This document shows positions 38,995 through 47,965 of a stretch of DNA of 64,000 nucleotides, piece by piece. The notes under the pieces are model-generated. The model ran no database searches. It saw only the letters and a program-made list of their open reading frames with translations, and was not told where the DNA came from. The stretch spans positions 62,001-126,000 of the forward strand of contig NZ_FNBE01000016.1 of the NCBI RefSeq assembly GCF_900102195.1, in the 5' to 3' direction. Every line of letters begins with the position of its first letter. The stretch's first letter is position 1. The translations under genes and the position numbers were made by a program. The stretch is from Pseudonocardia oroxyli. GTDB lineage: Bacteria; Actinomycetota; Actinomycetes; Mycobacteriales; Pseudonocardiaceae.

Positions 38995-41024
38995 CCACCA
39001 CCCTCGACAGGCCCGTCGAGTCCGCGGGGGCGCCGGTCAAGGCGGGCGCCTTCCGGCCCGCGCAGCTCTGGGCCTCGCTGCCCGACGCGCTGCGCAAGCT
39101 CCACCCGAAGGCGCAGCTGCGCAACCCGGTCATGTTCGTGGTGTGGGTCGGCTCGGTGCTGGTCACCCTCGACGCGATCGTCTCGCCGAGCCTGTTCGGC
39201 TGGCTGCTCGCGATCTGGCTGTGGTTCACGGTGCTCTTCGCGAACCTGGCCGAAGCCGTCGCGGAGGGCCGCGGCAAGGCGCAGGCCGAGACGCTGCGCA
39301 GGACCAAGCGGGACACCGTCGCCCGGCTGGTGGACGGGACGACAAAGGGCGGCACCGAGCTCGAGATCGGGGACCGGGTCGTCGTCGTGGCGGGGGAGAC
39401 CATCCCCGGCGACGGGGACGTCGTCGAGGGCATCGCCACCGTCGACGAGTCCGCCATCACCGGGGAGTCCGCCCCGGTCGTGCGGGAGGCGGGCGGGGAC
39501 CGGTCGTCGGTCACCGGCGGCACCACGGTGCTCTCCGACCGCATCGTCGTGGAGATCACGACGAAGCCCGGCGAGTCCTTCGTGGACCGGATGATCGCGC
39601 TGGTGGAGGGGGCGTCCCGGCAGAAGACGCCCAACGAGATCGCGCTGACGATCCTGCTCGCCGCCCTGACGGTCATCTTCCTGCTGGCCGTCGTGGCGCT
39701 GCAGCCGATGAGCGCCTACGCGGGCGGCCCGCAGTCGGTCGTCGTCCTGGTGGCGCTGCTCGTCTGCCTGATCCCGACCACCATCGGGGCGCTGCTGAGC
39801 GCCATCGGCATCGCGGGCATGGACCGCCTCGTGCAGCGCAACGTGCTCGCCAAGTCCGGGCGGGCCGTCGAGGCCGCGGGGGACATCGACACCCTGCTGC
39901 TGGACAAGACCGGCACGATCACCTTCGGCAACCGGCGCGCCACCGAGCTCATCCCGGTGGGGGACGCGACGGTGGTCGAGCTCGCCGAGGCGGCCCGGCT
40001 GTCCAGCCTCGCCGACCAGACCCCCGAGGGCCGCAGCGTCGTCGAGCTCTGCACGACGGAGTACGGGCTCGCCCCCGAGGCGAGCGCCGAGGAGGCCCGC
40101 GCCGAGTTCGTGCCCTTCACCGCCCAGACCCGGGTCTCGGGTCTGGACATCGGGGGCAGGCGCGTCCGCAAGGGCGCCGCGCAGACCCTCCTCGCCGCGA
40201 CCGGCGTGCGGAGCGACGAGGTCGAGCGCTGGGTCCAGCTGATCTCCGACGAGGGCGGGACGCCGCTGGTGGTGGCCGACGGCGAGCGGGTGCTGGGCCT
40301 GATCCGGCTCTCCGACGTCGTGAAGCCCGGCATCGCGGAGCGTTTCGCCGAGCTGCGGGCGATGGGCATCCGCACGGTGATGGTGACCGGCGACAACCCG
40401 CGGACCGCCCGCGCGATCGCGGCCCGGGCGGGCGTCGACGACCACATCGCCGAGGCCACCCCGGAGGACAAGCTGGCCTACATCGTGGCCGAGCAGGAGG
40501 GCGGGCGGCTGGTCGCCATGACCGGCGACGGCACCAACGACGCCCCGGCGCTGGCCCAGGCGGACGTCGGCGTCGCGATGAACACGGGGACGGCCGCCGC
40601 CAAGGAGGCGGGCAACATGGTCGACCTCGACTCCGACCCGACGAAGCTGATCGAGATCGTGGAGATCGGCAAGCAGCTGCTGATCACCCGCGGGGCGCTG
40701 ACCACGTTCTCCGTGGCCAACGACCTCGCCAAGTACTTCGCGATCCTGCCCGCCATGTTCGCCGCGCTGTACCCATCGCTGGGGCTGCTCAACGTGATGG
40801 GCCTGCACTCGCCGCAGTCCGCGATCCTCTCCGCGGTGGTGTTCAACGCCCTGATCATCGTGGTGCTGATCCCGCTGGCCCTGCGGGGCGTGCGATACCG
40901 GCCCAGCTCGGCGTCGGCGCTGCTGCGCCGGAACCTGCTCGTCTACGGCCTGGGCGGCGTCGTCACGCCGTTCCTCGGCATCTTCCTGATCGACCTGCTC
41001 GTCCGACTCATCCCGGGGATGTGA
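38991..41024 (+). CDS. kdpB: Potassium-transporting ATPase subunit KdpB
   Basis: A 677-residue P-type ATPase that powers high-affinity K+ uptake. Features are the actuator TGES (SAITGESAPVV), phosphorylation Asp305 in DKTGTITFGN, KGA in the nucleotide domain and TGDGTNDAPALAQADVG. ATG 38991 overlaps kdpA (ATGA). Length and motifs are standard. Confidence 0.98.
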   Translation: MTTTLDRPVESAGAPVKAGAFRPAQLWASLPDALRKLHPKAQLRNPVMFVVWVGSVLVTLDAIVSPSLFGWLLAIWLWFTVLFANLAEAVAEGRGKAQAETLRRTKRDTVARLVDGTTKGGTELEIGDRVVVVAGETIPGDGDVVEGIATVDESAITGESAPVVREAGGDRSSVTGGTTVLSDRIVVEITTKPGESFVDRMIALVEGASRQKTPNEIALTILLAALTVIFLLAVVALQPMSAYAGGPQSVVVLVALLVCLIPTTIGALLSAIGIAGMDRLVQRNVLAKSGRAVEAAGDIDTLLLDKTGTITFGNRRATELIPVGDATVVELAEAARLSSLADQTPEGRSVVELCTTEYGLAPEASAEEARAEFVPFTAQTRVSGLDIGGRRVRKGAAQTLLAATGVRSDEVERWVQLISDEGGTPLVVADGERVLGLIRLSDVVKPGIAERFAELRAMGIRTVMVTGDNPRTARAIAARAGVDDHIAEATPEDKLAYIVAEQEGGRLVAMTGDGTNDAPALAQADVGVAMNTGTAAAKEAGNMVDLDSDPTKLIEIVEIGKQLLITRGALTTFSVANDLAKYFAILPAMFAALYPSLGLLNVMGLHSPQSAILSAVVFNALIIVVLIPLALRGVRYRPSSASALLRRNLLVYGLGGVVTPFLGIFLIDLLVRLIPGM

Positions 41025-41025
41025 C

Positions 41026-41643
41026 GTGTTCTCCACCCTGCGCAGCCAGACCGGTGTCGGTCTGCGCCTGCTCCTCGTGTTCACCGTGGTCTGCGGGATC
41101 GTGTTCCCGCTCGTCGTCTGGGGGGTCTCGCGGATCCCCGGCCTGGCCCACTCCGCCGAGGGCTCGACGATCACCCGTGACGGGGCCGTCGTCGGCTCGT
41201 CGGTGGTCGCGGTCGATCCCGTCCCCGCCGACCCGGCCGCGGACCCCTACTTCCACACCCGGCCCTCGGCCTCGGCGCAGGACGTGCTGGGTCCGGCGGA
41301 CCCCTCCACCTCCGGCGGGTCGAACAAGGCGGCCGACTCCACCGACCTGCTCGACACCGTGGGGCGGCGGCGGGCGCTGATCGCCGCGCGCGAGGGGGTG
41401 GCATCCGAGGCCGTCCCCGCGGACGCGGTGGCCGCGAGCGCGTCCGGCCTCGATCCGGACATCAGCCCGGACTACGCTGCGCTGCAGGTGGACCGGGTGG
41501 CCCGGGTGACGGGGCTGTCGGTCGCCGAGGTCGAGCAGCTGGTCGGCGGCGCGACGCGGGGTCGGGTGCTCGGGTTCCTCGGGGAACCGACGGTGAACGT
41601 GCCCGAGCTGAACCTCGCCGTCGCGGACGCACAGGGACGGTGA
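41026..41643 (+). CDS. kdpC: Potassium-transporting ATPase subunit KdpC
   Basis: A 205-residue subunit with one N-terminal helix (GLRLLLVFTVVCGIVFPLVV) and an extracytoplasmic domain with YFHTRPSAS, TSGGSNKAADS and DPDISPDYAALQVDRVA. It assembles with KdpB and raises apparent ATP affinity. GTG 41026 is 1 nt after the kdpB stop. Confidence 0.97.
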   Translation: MFSTLRSQTGVGLRLLLVFTVVCGIVFPLVVWGVSRIPGLAHSAEGSTITRDGAVVGSSVVAVDPVPADPAADPYFHTRPSASAQDVLGPADPSTSGGSNKAADSTDLLDTVGRRRALIAAREGVASEAVPADAVAASASGLDPDISPDYAALQVDRVARVTGLSVAEVEQLVGGATRGRVLGFLGEPTVNVPELNLAVADAQGR

Positions 41644-41646
41644 CGG

Positions 41647-44226
41647 ATGACCGGGTCCTCGCACAGTGAGGGCGACCCCGCGGCGGAGCGCGGCGGCTCC
41701 GCGGAGGGCGAGCTGCGCATCCACGTCGGCGCCGCACCCGGCGTGGGCAAGACCTACGCCATGCTGTGCGAGGCCCGGCGCCGTCTCGACCGCGGCACGG
41801 ACGTCGTCGTCGGGGTCGTCGAGACCCACGGCCGGGAGAAGACCGCCGCCCTGCTCGAGGGGCTCGAGATCCTCCCGCGCCGGGAGACCCCCGTCGGCGG
41901 GGAGCTCGACGTGCAGGCCGTGCTCGACCGGCACCCCGAGGTGGTGTTGATCGACGAGCTCGCCCACACGAACGCGCCGGGCTCGCGGCACGCGAAGCGG
42001 TGGGAGGATGTGGCGCAGATCCTCGCCGCCGGGATCGACGTCCTGGCCACGGTGAACGTGCAGCACCTGGAGTCGCTCAACGACGTCGTCGAGCGGATCA
42101 CCGGGGTGCGCCAGCGCGAGACCGTCCCCGACGAGTTCGTGCGCAGCGCCGAGCAGATCGAGCTCGTGGACATCACCCCCGAGGCGCTGCGGCGCAGGCT
42201 CGCCCACGGCAACGTCTACGGCGCCGAGAAGATCGACGCCGCCCTGGCCAACTACTTCCAGGTCGGCAACCTCATCGCGCTGCGCGAGCTGGCGCTGCTC
42301 TGGGTCGCCGACGAGGTCGACGTCGCCATGCGCCGGTACCGCGCCGAGAAGCGCATCTCCGAGACCTGGGAGACCCGTGAGCGGGTCGTCGTCGCGCTCA
42401 CCGGCGGCCGCGAGTCCGAGACCGTGCTCCGGCGCGCCACCCGCATCGCCAAGCGCGCAGGCCAGGCGGACCTGCTCGCCGTGCACGTTTTGCGCGGCGA
42501 CGGGCTCGCCGGTGCCCCGGTCGGCGCCACCACCGCCCTGCGAAAGCTGGCGGACGATGTCGGCGCCACCTTCCACACCGTCGTCGGAGACGGCGGGGCG
42601 GGCGGGGTGACCGAGGCGCTGCTGGAGTTCGCCCGCGGCGCCAACGCCACCCAGCTCGTGCTCGGCACCTCGCGCCGCTCCCGGCTGGCCCGGCTGTTCG
42701 ACGCCGGCATCGGTGCCCGCGTGGTGCAGGACTCGGGGACGATCGACGTCCACATGGTCACCCACGCCGCCGCCGGGTCGGCGGGCCTGCGGCTGCCGCC
42801 GCGCGTCCGCAGCGCCGTCCCGATGAACCGGCGCCTCCTGGGCTGGGTGCTGGCCGTGCTCGGGCCGGCCGTCGCGACCGCCGTGGGCGCCTCGCTCTAC
42901 GAGGTGGTCGGTCTCTCCACGGACGTGGTGCTGTTCTTCCTGGCCACGGTGCTCGCCGCGCTCGTCGGGGGGCTGGGCCCGGCGGTGGTGGCGGCGCTGC
43001 TGGGCGGGCTGCTGCTCAACTTCTTCCTCACCCCGCCGCTGTACTCGTTCACCATCGGGCAGCCCGAGAACGTGGTCACCGTGGCCGCGATGGTGGTGGT
43101 CGCCGTGCTCGTCGCCCTGGTGGTGGACCGCGCGGCGCGCCGTGGCGAGCAGGCCGCCCGGGCGCAGACCGAGGCCGCCTTGCTGGCCTCGTTCGCCCGC
43201 ACCGTCCTGACCGGGGCCGACCCGCTGCCCCGGCTGCTGGAGAAGGTCCGCGAGGCCTTCATCCTCCGTTGCGTCGCGCTGCTCGAGGAACAGCCGGACG
43301 GCAGCTGGAGCCGGGTCGCGGTGTCCGGGCCGCCGGACTGCGGGCGCCCCGAGGACGCGGACGTCGACGTCGAGGTGGAGGACGGGCTGCACCTGGTCGG
43401 CACCGGCCGGAACCTGCCCGCCCACGACCGGCGCCTGCTGGAGACCGTCGGCGGCCAGGCCCTGCTCGCGCTGCGCGGCCAGCGGGCGGTCGAGGAGGCC
43501 GAGCAGGCGCGCCGCCGGGCGGAGGCGAACGAGACCCGCGGGGCGCTGCTGTCCGCGGTGGGGCACGACCTGCGCACCCCGCTGACGTCCATCAAGGCGT
43601 CCGTCGGCAGCCTGCGCGACCCGCTGCTGCGGCTGTCCGGGAGAGACCGGGCCGAGCTGTTGGAGACGGTCGAGGAGTCCACCGACCGGCTGAGCGGGCT
43701 GGTGGACAACCTGCTCGACTCCTCCCGCCTGGCCGCGGGCGCGGTGCAACCGCTGTCGGAGCGGGTCGGGTACGACGAGATCGCCGCCCGGGCGCTCATC
43801 GGGCTGCCCGAGGCCGAGCGGGTGGGGCTGGAGATCCCGGACGACATCCCGGACGTGCTGGCGGACATCGGGCTGCTCGAACGGGTCGTGGCGAACCTGG
43901 TGGACAACGCTCTGCGCCACGGCCGCGGCGCGCCCGTCGTGCTCCGGGCGAGCGCGCACGAGGGCCGCGTCGAGCTGCGCGTCGTCGACTCCGGGCCGGG
44001 CGTGCCCCCCAAGCAGCGGGAGAAGCTCTTCGCGCCCTTCCAACGGCTGGGGGACCGCCGCACCTCGGGGATCGGGCTGGGGCTGTCGGTGGCCCGGGGG
44101 TTGACCGAGGTCATGGGCGGCACGCTCGCCGCCGAGGACACCCCCGGGGGTGGGCTGACCACGGTCGTCTCGCTGCCCGCCGCCGTCGCGTCCGCCCCGC
44201 GGGCCACCGCCGAGGCGGCGTCGTGA
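41647..44226 (+). CDS. kdpD: Sensor histidine kinase KdpD
   Basis: An 859-residue potassium/turgor sensor. The KdpD domain with Walker-like GAAPGVGKTYAM (about 28-40) is followed by a USP domain (about 245-370), DUF4118 membrane core (about 395-490), a GAF-like segment (about 520-600), HisKA with His640 in SAVGHDLRTPLTS, and an ATPase with DNALRHGRG and GIGLGLSVARG. It phosphorylates KdpE when K+ is low. It starts 3 nt after kdpC and overlaps kdpE. Confidence 0.97.
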   Translation: MTGSSHSEGDPAAERGGSAEGELRIHVGAAPGVGKTYAMLCEARRRLDRGTDVVVGVVETHGREKTAALLEGLEILPRRETPVGGELDVQAVLDRHPEVVLIDELAHTNAPGSRHAKRWEDVAQILAAGIDVLATVNVQHLESLNDVVERITGVRQRETVPDEFVRSAEQIELVDITPEALRRRLAHGNVYGAEKIDAALANYFQVGNLIALRELALLWVADEVDVAMRRYRAEKRISETWETRERVVVALTGGRESETVLRRATRIAKRAGQADLLAVHVLRGDGLAGAPVGATTALRKLADDVGATFHTVVGDGGAGGVTEALLEFARGANATQLVLGTSRRSRLARLFDAGIGARVVQDSGTIDVHMVTHAAAGSAGLRLPPRVRSAVPMNRRLLGWVLAVLGPAVATAVGASLYEVVGLSTDVVLFFLATVLAALVGGLGPAVVAALLGGLLLNFFLTPPLYSFTIGQPENVVTVAAMVVVAVLVALVVDRAARRGEQAARAQTEAALLASFARTVLTGADPLPRLLEKVREAFILRCVALLEEQPDGSWSRVAVSGPPDCGRPEDADVDVEVEDGLHLVGTGRNLPAHDRRLLETVGGQALLALRGQRAVEEAEQARRRAEANETRGALLSAVGHDLRTPLTSIKASVGSLRDPLLRLSGRDRAELLETVEESTDRLSGLVDNLLDSSRLAAGAVQPLSERVGYDEIAARALIGLPEAERVGLEIPDDIPDVLADIGLLERVVANLVDNALRHGRGAPVVLRASAHEGRVELRVVDSGPGVPPKQREKLFAPFQRLGDRRTSGIGLGLSVARGLTEVMGGTLAAEDTPGGGLTTVVSLPAAVASAPRATAEAAS

Positions 44227-44984
44227 GCGTGGCCGAGCGGGCCGGTGCGCGGGCCGCCGAGACGGGCGCGGTGCGCGTGCTCGTCGTCGACGACGACCCG
44301 CAGATCCTGCGCGCGTTGCGGATCAACCTGTCCGCCCACGGCTATCACGTGACCACCGCCCGGGACGGCCGCTCGGCGCTGACGTCGGTGGGTGACGTGC
44401 ACCCCGACCTCGTCGTCCTCGACCTCGGCCTGCCCGACCTGGACGGGACCGAGGTCATCACCGGGCTGCGGGCCTGGACCCGGGTGCCGATCGTCGTGCT
44501 GTCCGCCCGCGCCGACTCCGTCGACAAGGTCACCGCGCTCGACGCGGGCGCGGACGACTACGTCACCAAGCCCTTCGGCATGGCCGAGCTGCTGGCCCGG
44601 CTGCGGGCCGCGGTGCGCCGCTCCGCCACCGCGACCGGCGGCGGGGACAGCCTCGTGGAGTTCGCGGACGTCGAGGTCGACCTCGCCCGCAAGCGGGTCC
44701 GCCGGGCCGGGGCGGACGTGCACCTCACCCCGACCGAGTGGGAGATGCTCGAGCTGTTGGTGCAGCACCGCGGCAGGCTGGTCTCCCAGCGCGACCTGCT
44801 GCGCCACGTCTGGGGACCCCGCCGCGAGGACCGCACCAACTACCTGCGCGTCTACCTGGCCCAGCTGCGCCGCAAGCTCGAACCCGACCCCTCCCGGCCG
44901 CGCCACCTCATCACCGAACCGGGCATGGGATACCGCTTCGAGTCCACACCGGACTCCATGCGGGACGCGCTGCGCGAGACCTGA
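44223..44984 (+). CDS. kdpE: Response regulator KdpE
   Basis: A 253-residue OmpR-type regulator. The receiver domain has acidic pair VDDD at 22-25, phospho-acceptor Asp67 in VVLDLGLPDLDG and KPFG. The winged helix includes LTPTEWEMLELLVQHRGRLV and YLRVYLAQLRRKLEPDPSRP. It activates kdpFABC. GTG 44223 overlaps the kdpD stop (GTGA). The GTCAA direct repeats at 36238 and 37017 are its probable targets. Confidence 0.96.
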   Translation: MSVAERAGARAAETGAVRVLVVDDDPQILRALRINLSAHGYHVTTARDGRSALTSVGDVHPDLVVLDLGLPDLDGTEVITGLRAWTRVPIVVLSARADSVDKVTALDAGADDYVTKPFGMAELLARLRAAVRRSATATGGGDSLVEFADVEVDLARKRVRRAGADVHLTPTEWEMLELLVQHRGRLVSQRDLLRHVWGPRREDRTNYLRVYLAQLRRKLEPDPSRPRHLITEPGMGYRFESTPDSMRDALRET

Positions 44985-45176
44985 GCACCCCGTAGCCCGG
45001 TGATGCGGCTGCCGGCGCCGCGGTGAGGGTCGACCACACCGGGGAAGGCGGTTGGGTCCGGCGGGCGCACCGGACCACCCACCTTTCGACCCGGTGGGCG
45101 GAGGCGGGCGGGGCCGCCGCCGGCCAATCTGGGTGGCGTCCGTGATCGAGAATCCCCGACAGAGCAGGACGGTGCC

Positions 45177-45590
45177 ATGACCATCAAGTCCGAGTCCGTG
45201 TCCCTGGAGGACGCCCGGCGGATCATCGCCGCGGGCGAGGCCGAGGCCGCCTCGATCGGGCAGCCCAGCAACATCGCCGTCGTCGACGCGGGTGGGAACC
45301 TCGTCGCGCACGTCCGGATGGACGGTGCGTGGCTCGGGAGCGTCGACATCTCCATCAACAAGGCCTTCACGTCCCGGGCCTTCGACATCACCACCGCCGA
45401 CCTGGCCGAGGCCGCCGCGCCCGGTGCCCAGTTCTTCGGGATCAGCGGCTCCAACGGCGGCCGCGTCATGATCTTCGCAGGCGGCGTCCCGCTGCGGGTC
45501 GACGGCCGGGTCGTCGGCGCCGTCGGCGTCAGCGGGGGCAGCGGCGCACAGGACCAGCAGGTGGCCGACGCCGCCGCGGCGGGCTTCTGA
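45177..45590 (+). CDS. GlcG/HbpS family protein
   Basis: A 137-residue protein: ARRIIAAGEAEAASIGQPSN, VVDAGGNLVAHVRMDGAW, DISINKAFTSRAF and GGVPLRVDGRVVGAVGVSGG are the family core. HbpS binds haem outside the Streptomyces cell; GlcG homologues are cytosolic and occur with glycolate or other oxidoreductase genes. No signal peptide is present here, so a cytosolic role is likelier. It stands alone between kdpE and a short acidic frame. Function unknown. Confidence 0.85.
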   Translation: MTIKSESVSLEDARRIIAAGEAEAASIGQPSNIAVVDAGGNLVAHVRMDGAWLGSVDISINKAFTSRAFDITTADLAEAAAPGAQFFGISGSNGGRVMIFAGGVPLRVDGRVVGAVGVSGGSGAQDQQVADAAAAGF

Positions 45591-45635
45591 GGGGCGGCCT
45601 CACCTTCACCGGTCCCGGGGAGGGGGTTTAACCGT

Positions 45636-45655
45636 CCGTGGTCGCGGTACCACGG
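45636..45655. repeat. 7-bp inverted repeat CCGTGGT/ACCACGG
   Basis: CCGTGGT (45636-45642) and ACCACGG (45649-45655) frame a 6-nt centre, 45 nt after the GlcG-like stop. It could be a weak terminator or an operator for the small frame that follows. Confidence 0.35.
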
Positions 45656-45658
45656 GTG

Positions 45659-45823
45659 ATGGGTACCGAGAAGCACGGCGAGCCGAACGTGAGCGATCCC
45701 CGGGAGCAGCAGGAGCTGAGCCCCTCCGACCTCCCCGACGACGACCACGACGACACGGACACCGCGGAGCAGGCGCCGTGCGGGCGACGGGGGGATGGGC
45801 CGCAGGACGGCGAGGGCGGTTGA
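45659..45823 (+). CDS. Small acidic hypothetical protein (54 aa)
   Basis: The frame from ATG 45659 gives a 54-residue, disordered-looking chain rich in D and E (LSPSDLPDDDHDDTDTAEQA) with one Cys and a basic patch CGRRGDG. No family or strong ribosome site is seen. The amino-acid bias is unlike a random antisense frame. It converges with the araC-like gene at 45831. Reality uncertain. Confidence 0.4.
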   Translation: MGTEKHGEPNVSDPREQQELSPSDLPDDDHDDTDTAEQAPCGRRGDGPQDGEGG

Positions 45824-45830
45824 GACCCGC

Positions 45831-46790
45831 TCAGGCGAAGACGGGGCCGCGCAGGGTCTGTCCGGGGGAGCGGCCGAACCGCGTGCCGTAGGCCGTCAGG
45901 AAGGCCTGCGGCCGGAACCCCCACGACCTCGCGACCGCGCTCACCGTCGTCTCCTCGGGCAGGCCGGACTCCAGGTCGCGGTGGGCCCGCCCGAGCCGGA
46001 CCCGACCGACGTCGTGCCCGGGGCGGCTCTCCCGGTGCCGCAGCCAGCACCCTTCGAGGGCCCGGATGCTCAGCCCGGCGTACGCGGCGAGGCCTGCCAG
46101 GGTCAGTGGCAGCTCCGCCCGGTCCTCGATGTAGTCGACGCAGCGGCGCACGGTCCGGGGACCCCACGTCGGGACGCGCTCGTCCAGCGCGTCGCGGTGC
46201 GCGTGGTCGGCGGCGAGCAGCAACCGGATCAGCAGGGTGTCCTGGAGCGGATCGGCGCTCACCGGGTTCGCGAGCGCCGCGGCGGTGTCGGCGGTGCCGT
46301 CGGCGACCAGCCGCGCCGTGCCCGCCCACGACCCGCCGGCCGCGGCGCCGACGGGCATCGTGGTCGCCGGCCGGAACGGGTGGGGCACGGTCCGGCCGAG
46401 CAGCGCCTCCAGCATGCCCTCCAGGGCGGCCGAGGAGACGTCGAACAGCAGCAGGTCGAAGCGGTCGCCGGTCAGCAGCGTGGTCTCCTCCCACGGGGAG
46501 AGGACCGCCGCGACGCCGGGCCCCAGCTCCAGCTGCTCGCCGCGATGGCCCGCCTGCAGCGGCGCCCGCACCGGGACCCCGATCCGATACGTCGGCCCGT
46601 CCGGCAGCCGCAGCTGGACCCCCTCGGTGCCGGCCATCTCCTCGACGGTCAGGGGGCCACGGGCGACCCGGTGGCTGTGGAAGGCGAACGGTGCCGTCGG
46701 GGCGTGGTCGAGGTGCACGCTCGGCGGGAGCAGGTCGTCCACCCGGCCGATGTCCGTCACGTGGACGTCGGCGAACCGGGGAGCGGTCAT
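45831..46790 (-). CDS. AraC family regulator
   Basis: A 319-residue regulator with an N-terminal AraC-binding-like cupin (PFAFHSHRVARGPLTVEEMA) and a C-terminal double HTH: LTLAGLAAYAGLSIRALEGC and ETTVSAVARSWGFRPQAFLT, then YGTRFGRSPGQTL. ATG 46790 overlaps the stop of the DUF1931 gene by 1 nt. The coupling suggests the two act together; target genes unknown. Confidence 0.88.
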   Translation of the reverse strand: MTAPRFADVHVTDIGRVDDLLPPSVHLDHAPTAPFAFHSHRVARGPLTVEEMAGTEGVQLRLPDGPTYRIGVPVRAPLQAGHRGEQLELGPGVAAVLSPWEETTLLTGDRFDLLLFDVSSAALEGMLEALLGRTVPHPFRPATTMPVGAAAGGSWAGTARLVADGTADTAAALANPVSADPLQDTLLIRLLLAADHAHRDALDERVPTWGPRTVRRCVDYIEDRAELPLTLAGLAAYAGLSIRALEGCWLRHRESRPGHDVGRVRLGRAHRDLESGLPEETTVSAVARSWGFRPQAFLTAYGTRFGRSPGQTLRGPVFA

Positions 46791-47242
46791 CAGTACACCT
46801 GCCGGAAGAGCGCCGTGACGCGGTCCCAGAGCTCCGTACCGGGGTTGACGACCTCGGGGTCGGCGATGCGCAGGGCCCGGGCGAAGGCGATCCCCAGGCC
46901 GCCGAACAGCTCGGGCAGCACCGCCTCGGTGTCCTCGGAGAAGGTCACGTCCGCCGGGGGCCGCCGCACGACCTGGGCCAGGACGGCGCGGACGTCGGGC
47001 GCCTCCTCCAGCTTGTCGAACTCCCGCATCCGCTCCTGGAGCCCCTTCGTGAGGGGGAGGTCCATCGGGGCGATGACGTCCCGGCCGTTCGCCCGGGCGC
47101 AGTTGCGGCCGGCGACGGCGATGTCGTCGACCATCTCGTCGACGAACTCGCGGAACCGCCGCACGTCGTTCTTGTCCACCTTGAGCTGCGCGACCGAGCG
47201 GAAGAACCGCTCGAACACCGGAACACTCGACGGACCGGCCAT
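46790..47242 (-). CDS. DUF1931 protein (double histone-fold)
   Basis: A 150-residue protein. FERFFRSVAQLKVDKNDVRR, then EFVDEMVDDIAVAGRNCARA and NGRDVIAPMDLPLTKGLQER match DUF1931, whose Aquifex member was shown to fold as a histone pair in one chain; VTFSEDTEAVLPELFGGLGI belongs to the second fold. Bacterial histone-fold proteins may bind DNA or act as scaffolds. It is translationally coupled to an AraC regulator. Confidence 0.8.
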   Translation of the reverse strand: MAGPSSVPVFERFFRSVAQLKVDKNDVRRFREFVDEMVDDIAVAGRNCARANGRDVIAPMDLPLTKGLQERMREFDKLEEAPDVRAVLAQVVRRPPADVTFSEDTEAVLPELFGGLGIAFARALRIADPEVVNPGTELWDRVTALFRQVY

Positions 47243-47395
47243 GCCCGTACCCCCTGTTCGTCCACGTGCGCCGACGGGCCACCACCGTGGCAAAGCCGCG
47301 TCGGCTCCGATTCGGTCCCGCAGACGCAACCTCGGTGCGGGACCTCGGCCCGACAGGGCGACCGGGCCCGGGCCGCCTCGGTGACGGTGTCGGTG

Positions 47396-47965
47396 TCAGA
47401 GCAGCGCCAGGACCTCGTCGGTGGTGCCCGTCTCGCCGAGGCGCGGGAAGATCCGCTCCACCGCGTGTCGGTGCGTCTCCTCGTCGCGGTCCGCCATCGC
47501 GTCGACCACCGTGGTCACGTGGTAGCCGTGCTCGTGGGCGGCCCGCGCTGTGGACTCCACCCCGGCGCTCGTGGCGACGCCGGTGAGCACGATCTGGGTG
47601 ATCCCCCGCCTGCGCAGCTGGAGGTCCAGGTCGGTGCCGTGGAAGGCGCCCCAGTTCCGCTTGGTCACCACGATGTCGGCGGGGTCGCCCGCGAGCTCGG
47701 GCACGATCTCGTCCCAGCCCGGCGGCGGGGTGCCCATCCGGCTCGGGTGCTCGGTGCGGCCGGGTGTGGCGTCGGACCCGTCGGCACGCAGGGTCACCCG
47801 TACCAGCACGACGGGCCGGGACGCCGCGCGGAAGGCTTCGGCGAGCCGGACCGTGCGGGCCACGACGTCCGTCGGGTGGTGCGGTCGGACGGGGAGGCCG
47901 ACGATGCCCTTCTGGAGGTCGATCACGACGAGCGCGCTGGTCGGGTCGAGGGTGGTCACGGTCAT
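47396..47965 (-). CDS. Isochorismatase-like hydrolase lacking the catalytic Cys
   Basis: A 189-residue protein with the isochorismatase fold: Asp in LVVIDLQKGIVGLP, Lys in VTKRNWGAFHGTDLDL, and LTGVATSAGVESTARAAHEH where amidohydrolases have a Cys in (I/Y)CVE. Gly replaces it, as in true isochorismatases, so a Cys-dependent amidase or nicotinamidase activity is unlikely. ATG 47965 overlaps the stop of the MFS gene. It belongs to marR-MFS-isochorismatase. Confidence 0.85.
   Translation of the reverse strand: MTVTTLDPTSALVVIDLQKGIVGLPVRPHHPTDVVARTVRLAEAFRAASRPVVLVRVTLRADGSDATPGRTEHPSRMGTPPPGWDEIVPELAGDPADIVVTKRNWGAFHGTDLDLQLRRRGITQIVLTGVATSAGVESTARAAHEHGYHVTTVVDAMADRDEETHRHAVERIFPRLGETGTTDEVLALL

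Noticed and set aside
38691..44043. Very long antisense frames opposite kdpB, kdpC and kdpD
   Set aside because: They arise from GC-rich third positions, have His/Arg/Gly-rich composition and no start signals or family similarity, while the + strand genes are unmistakable.
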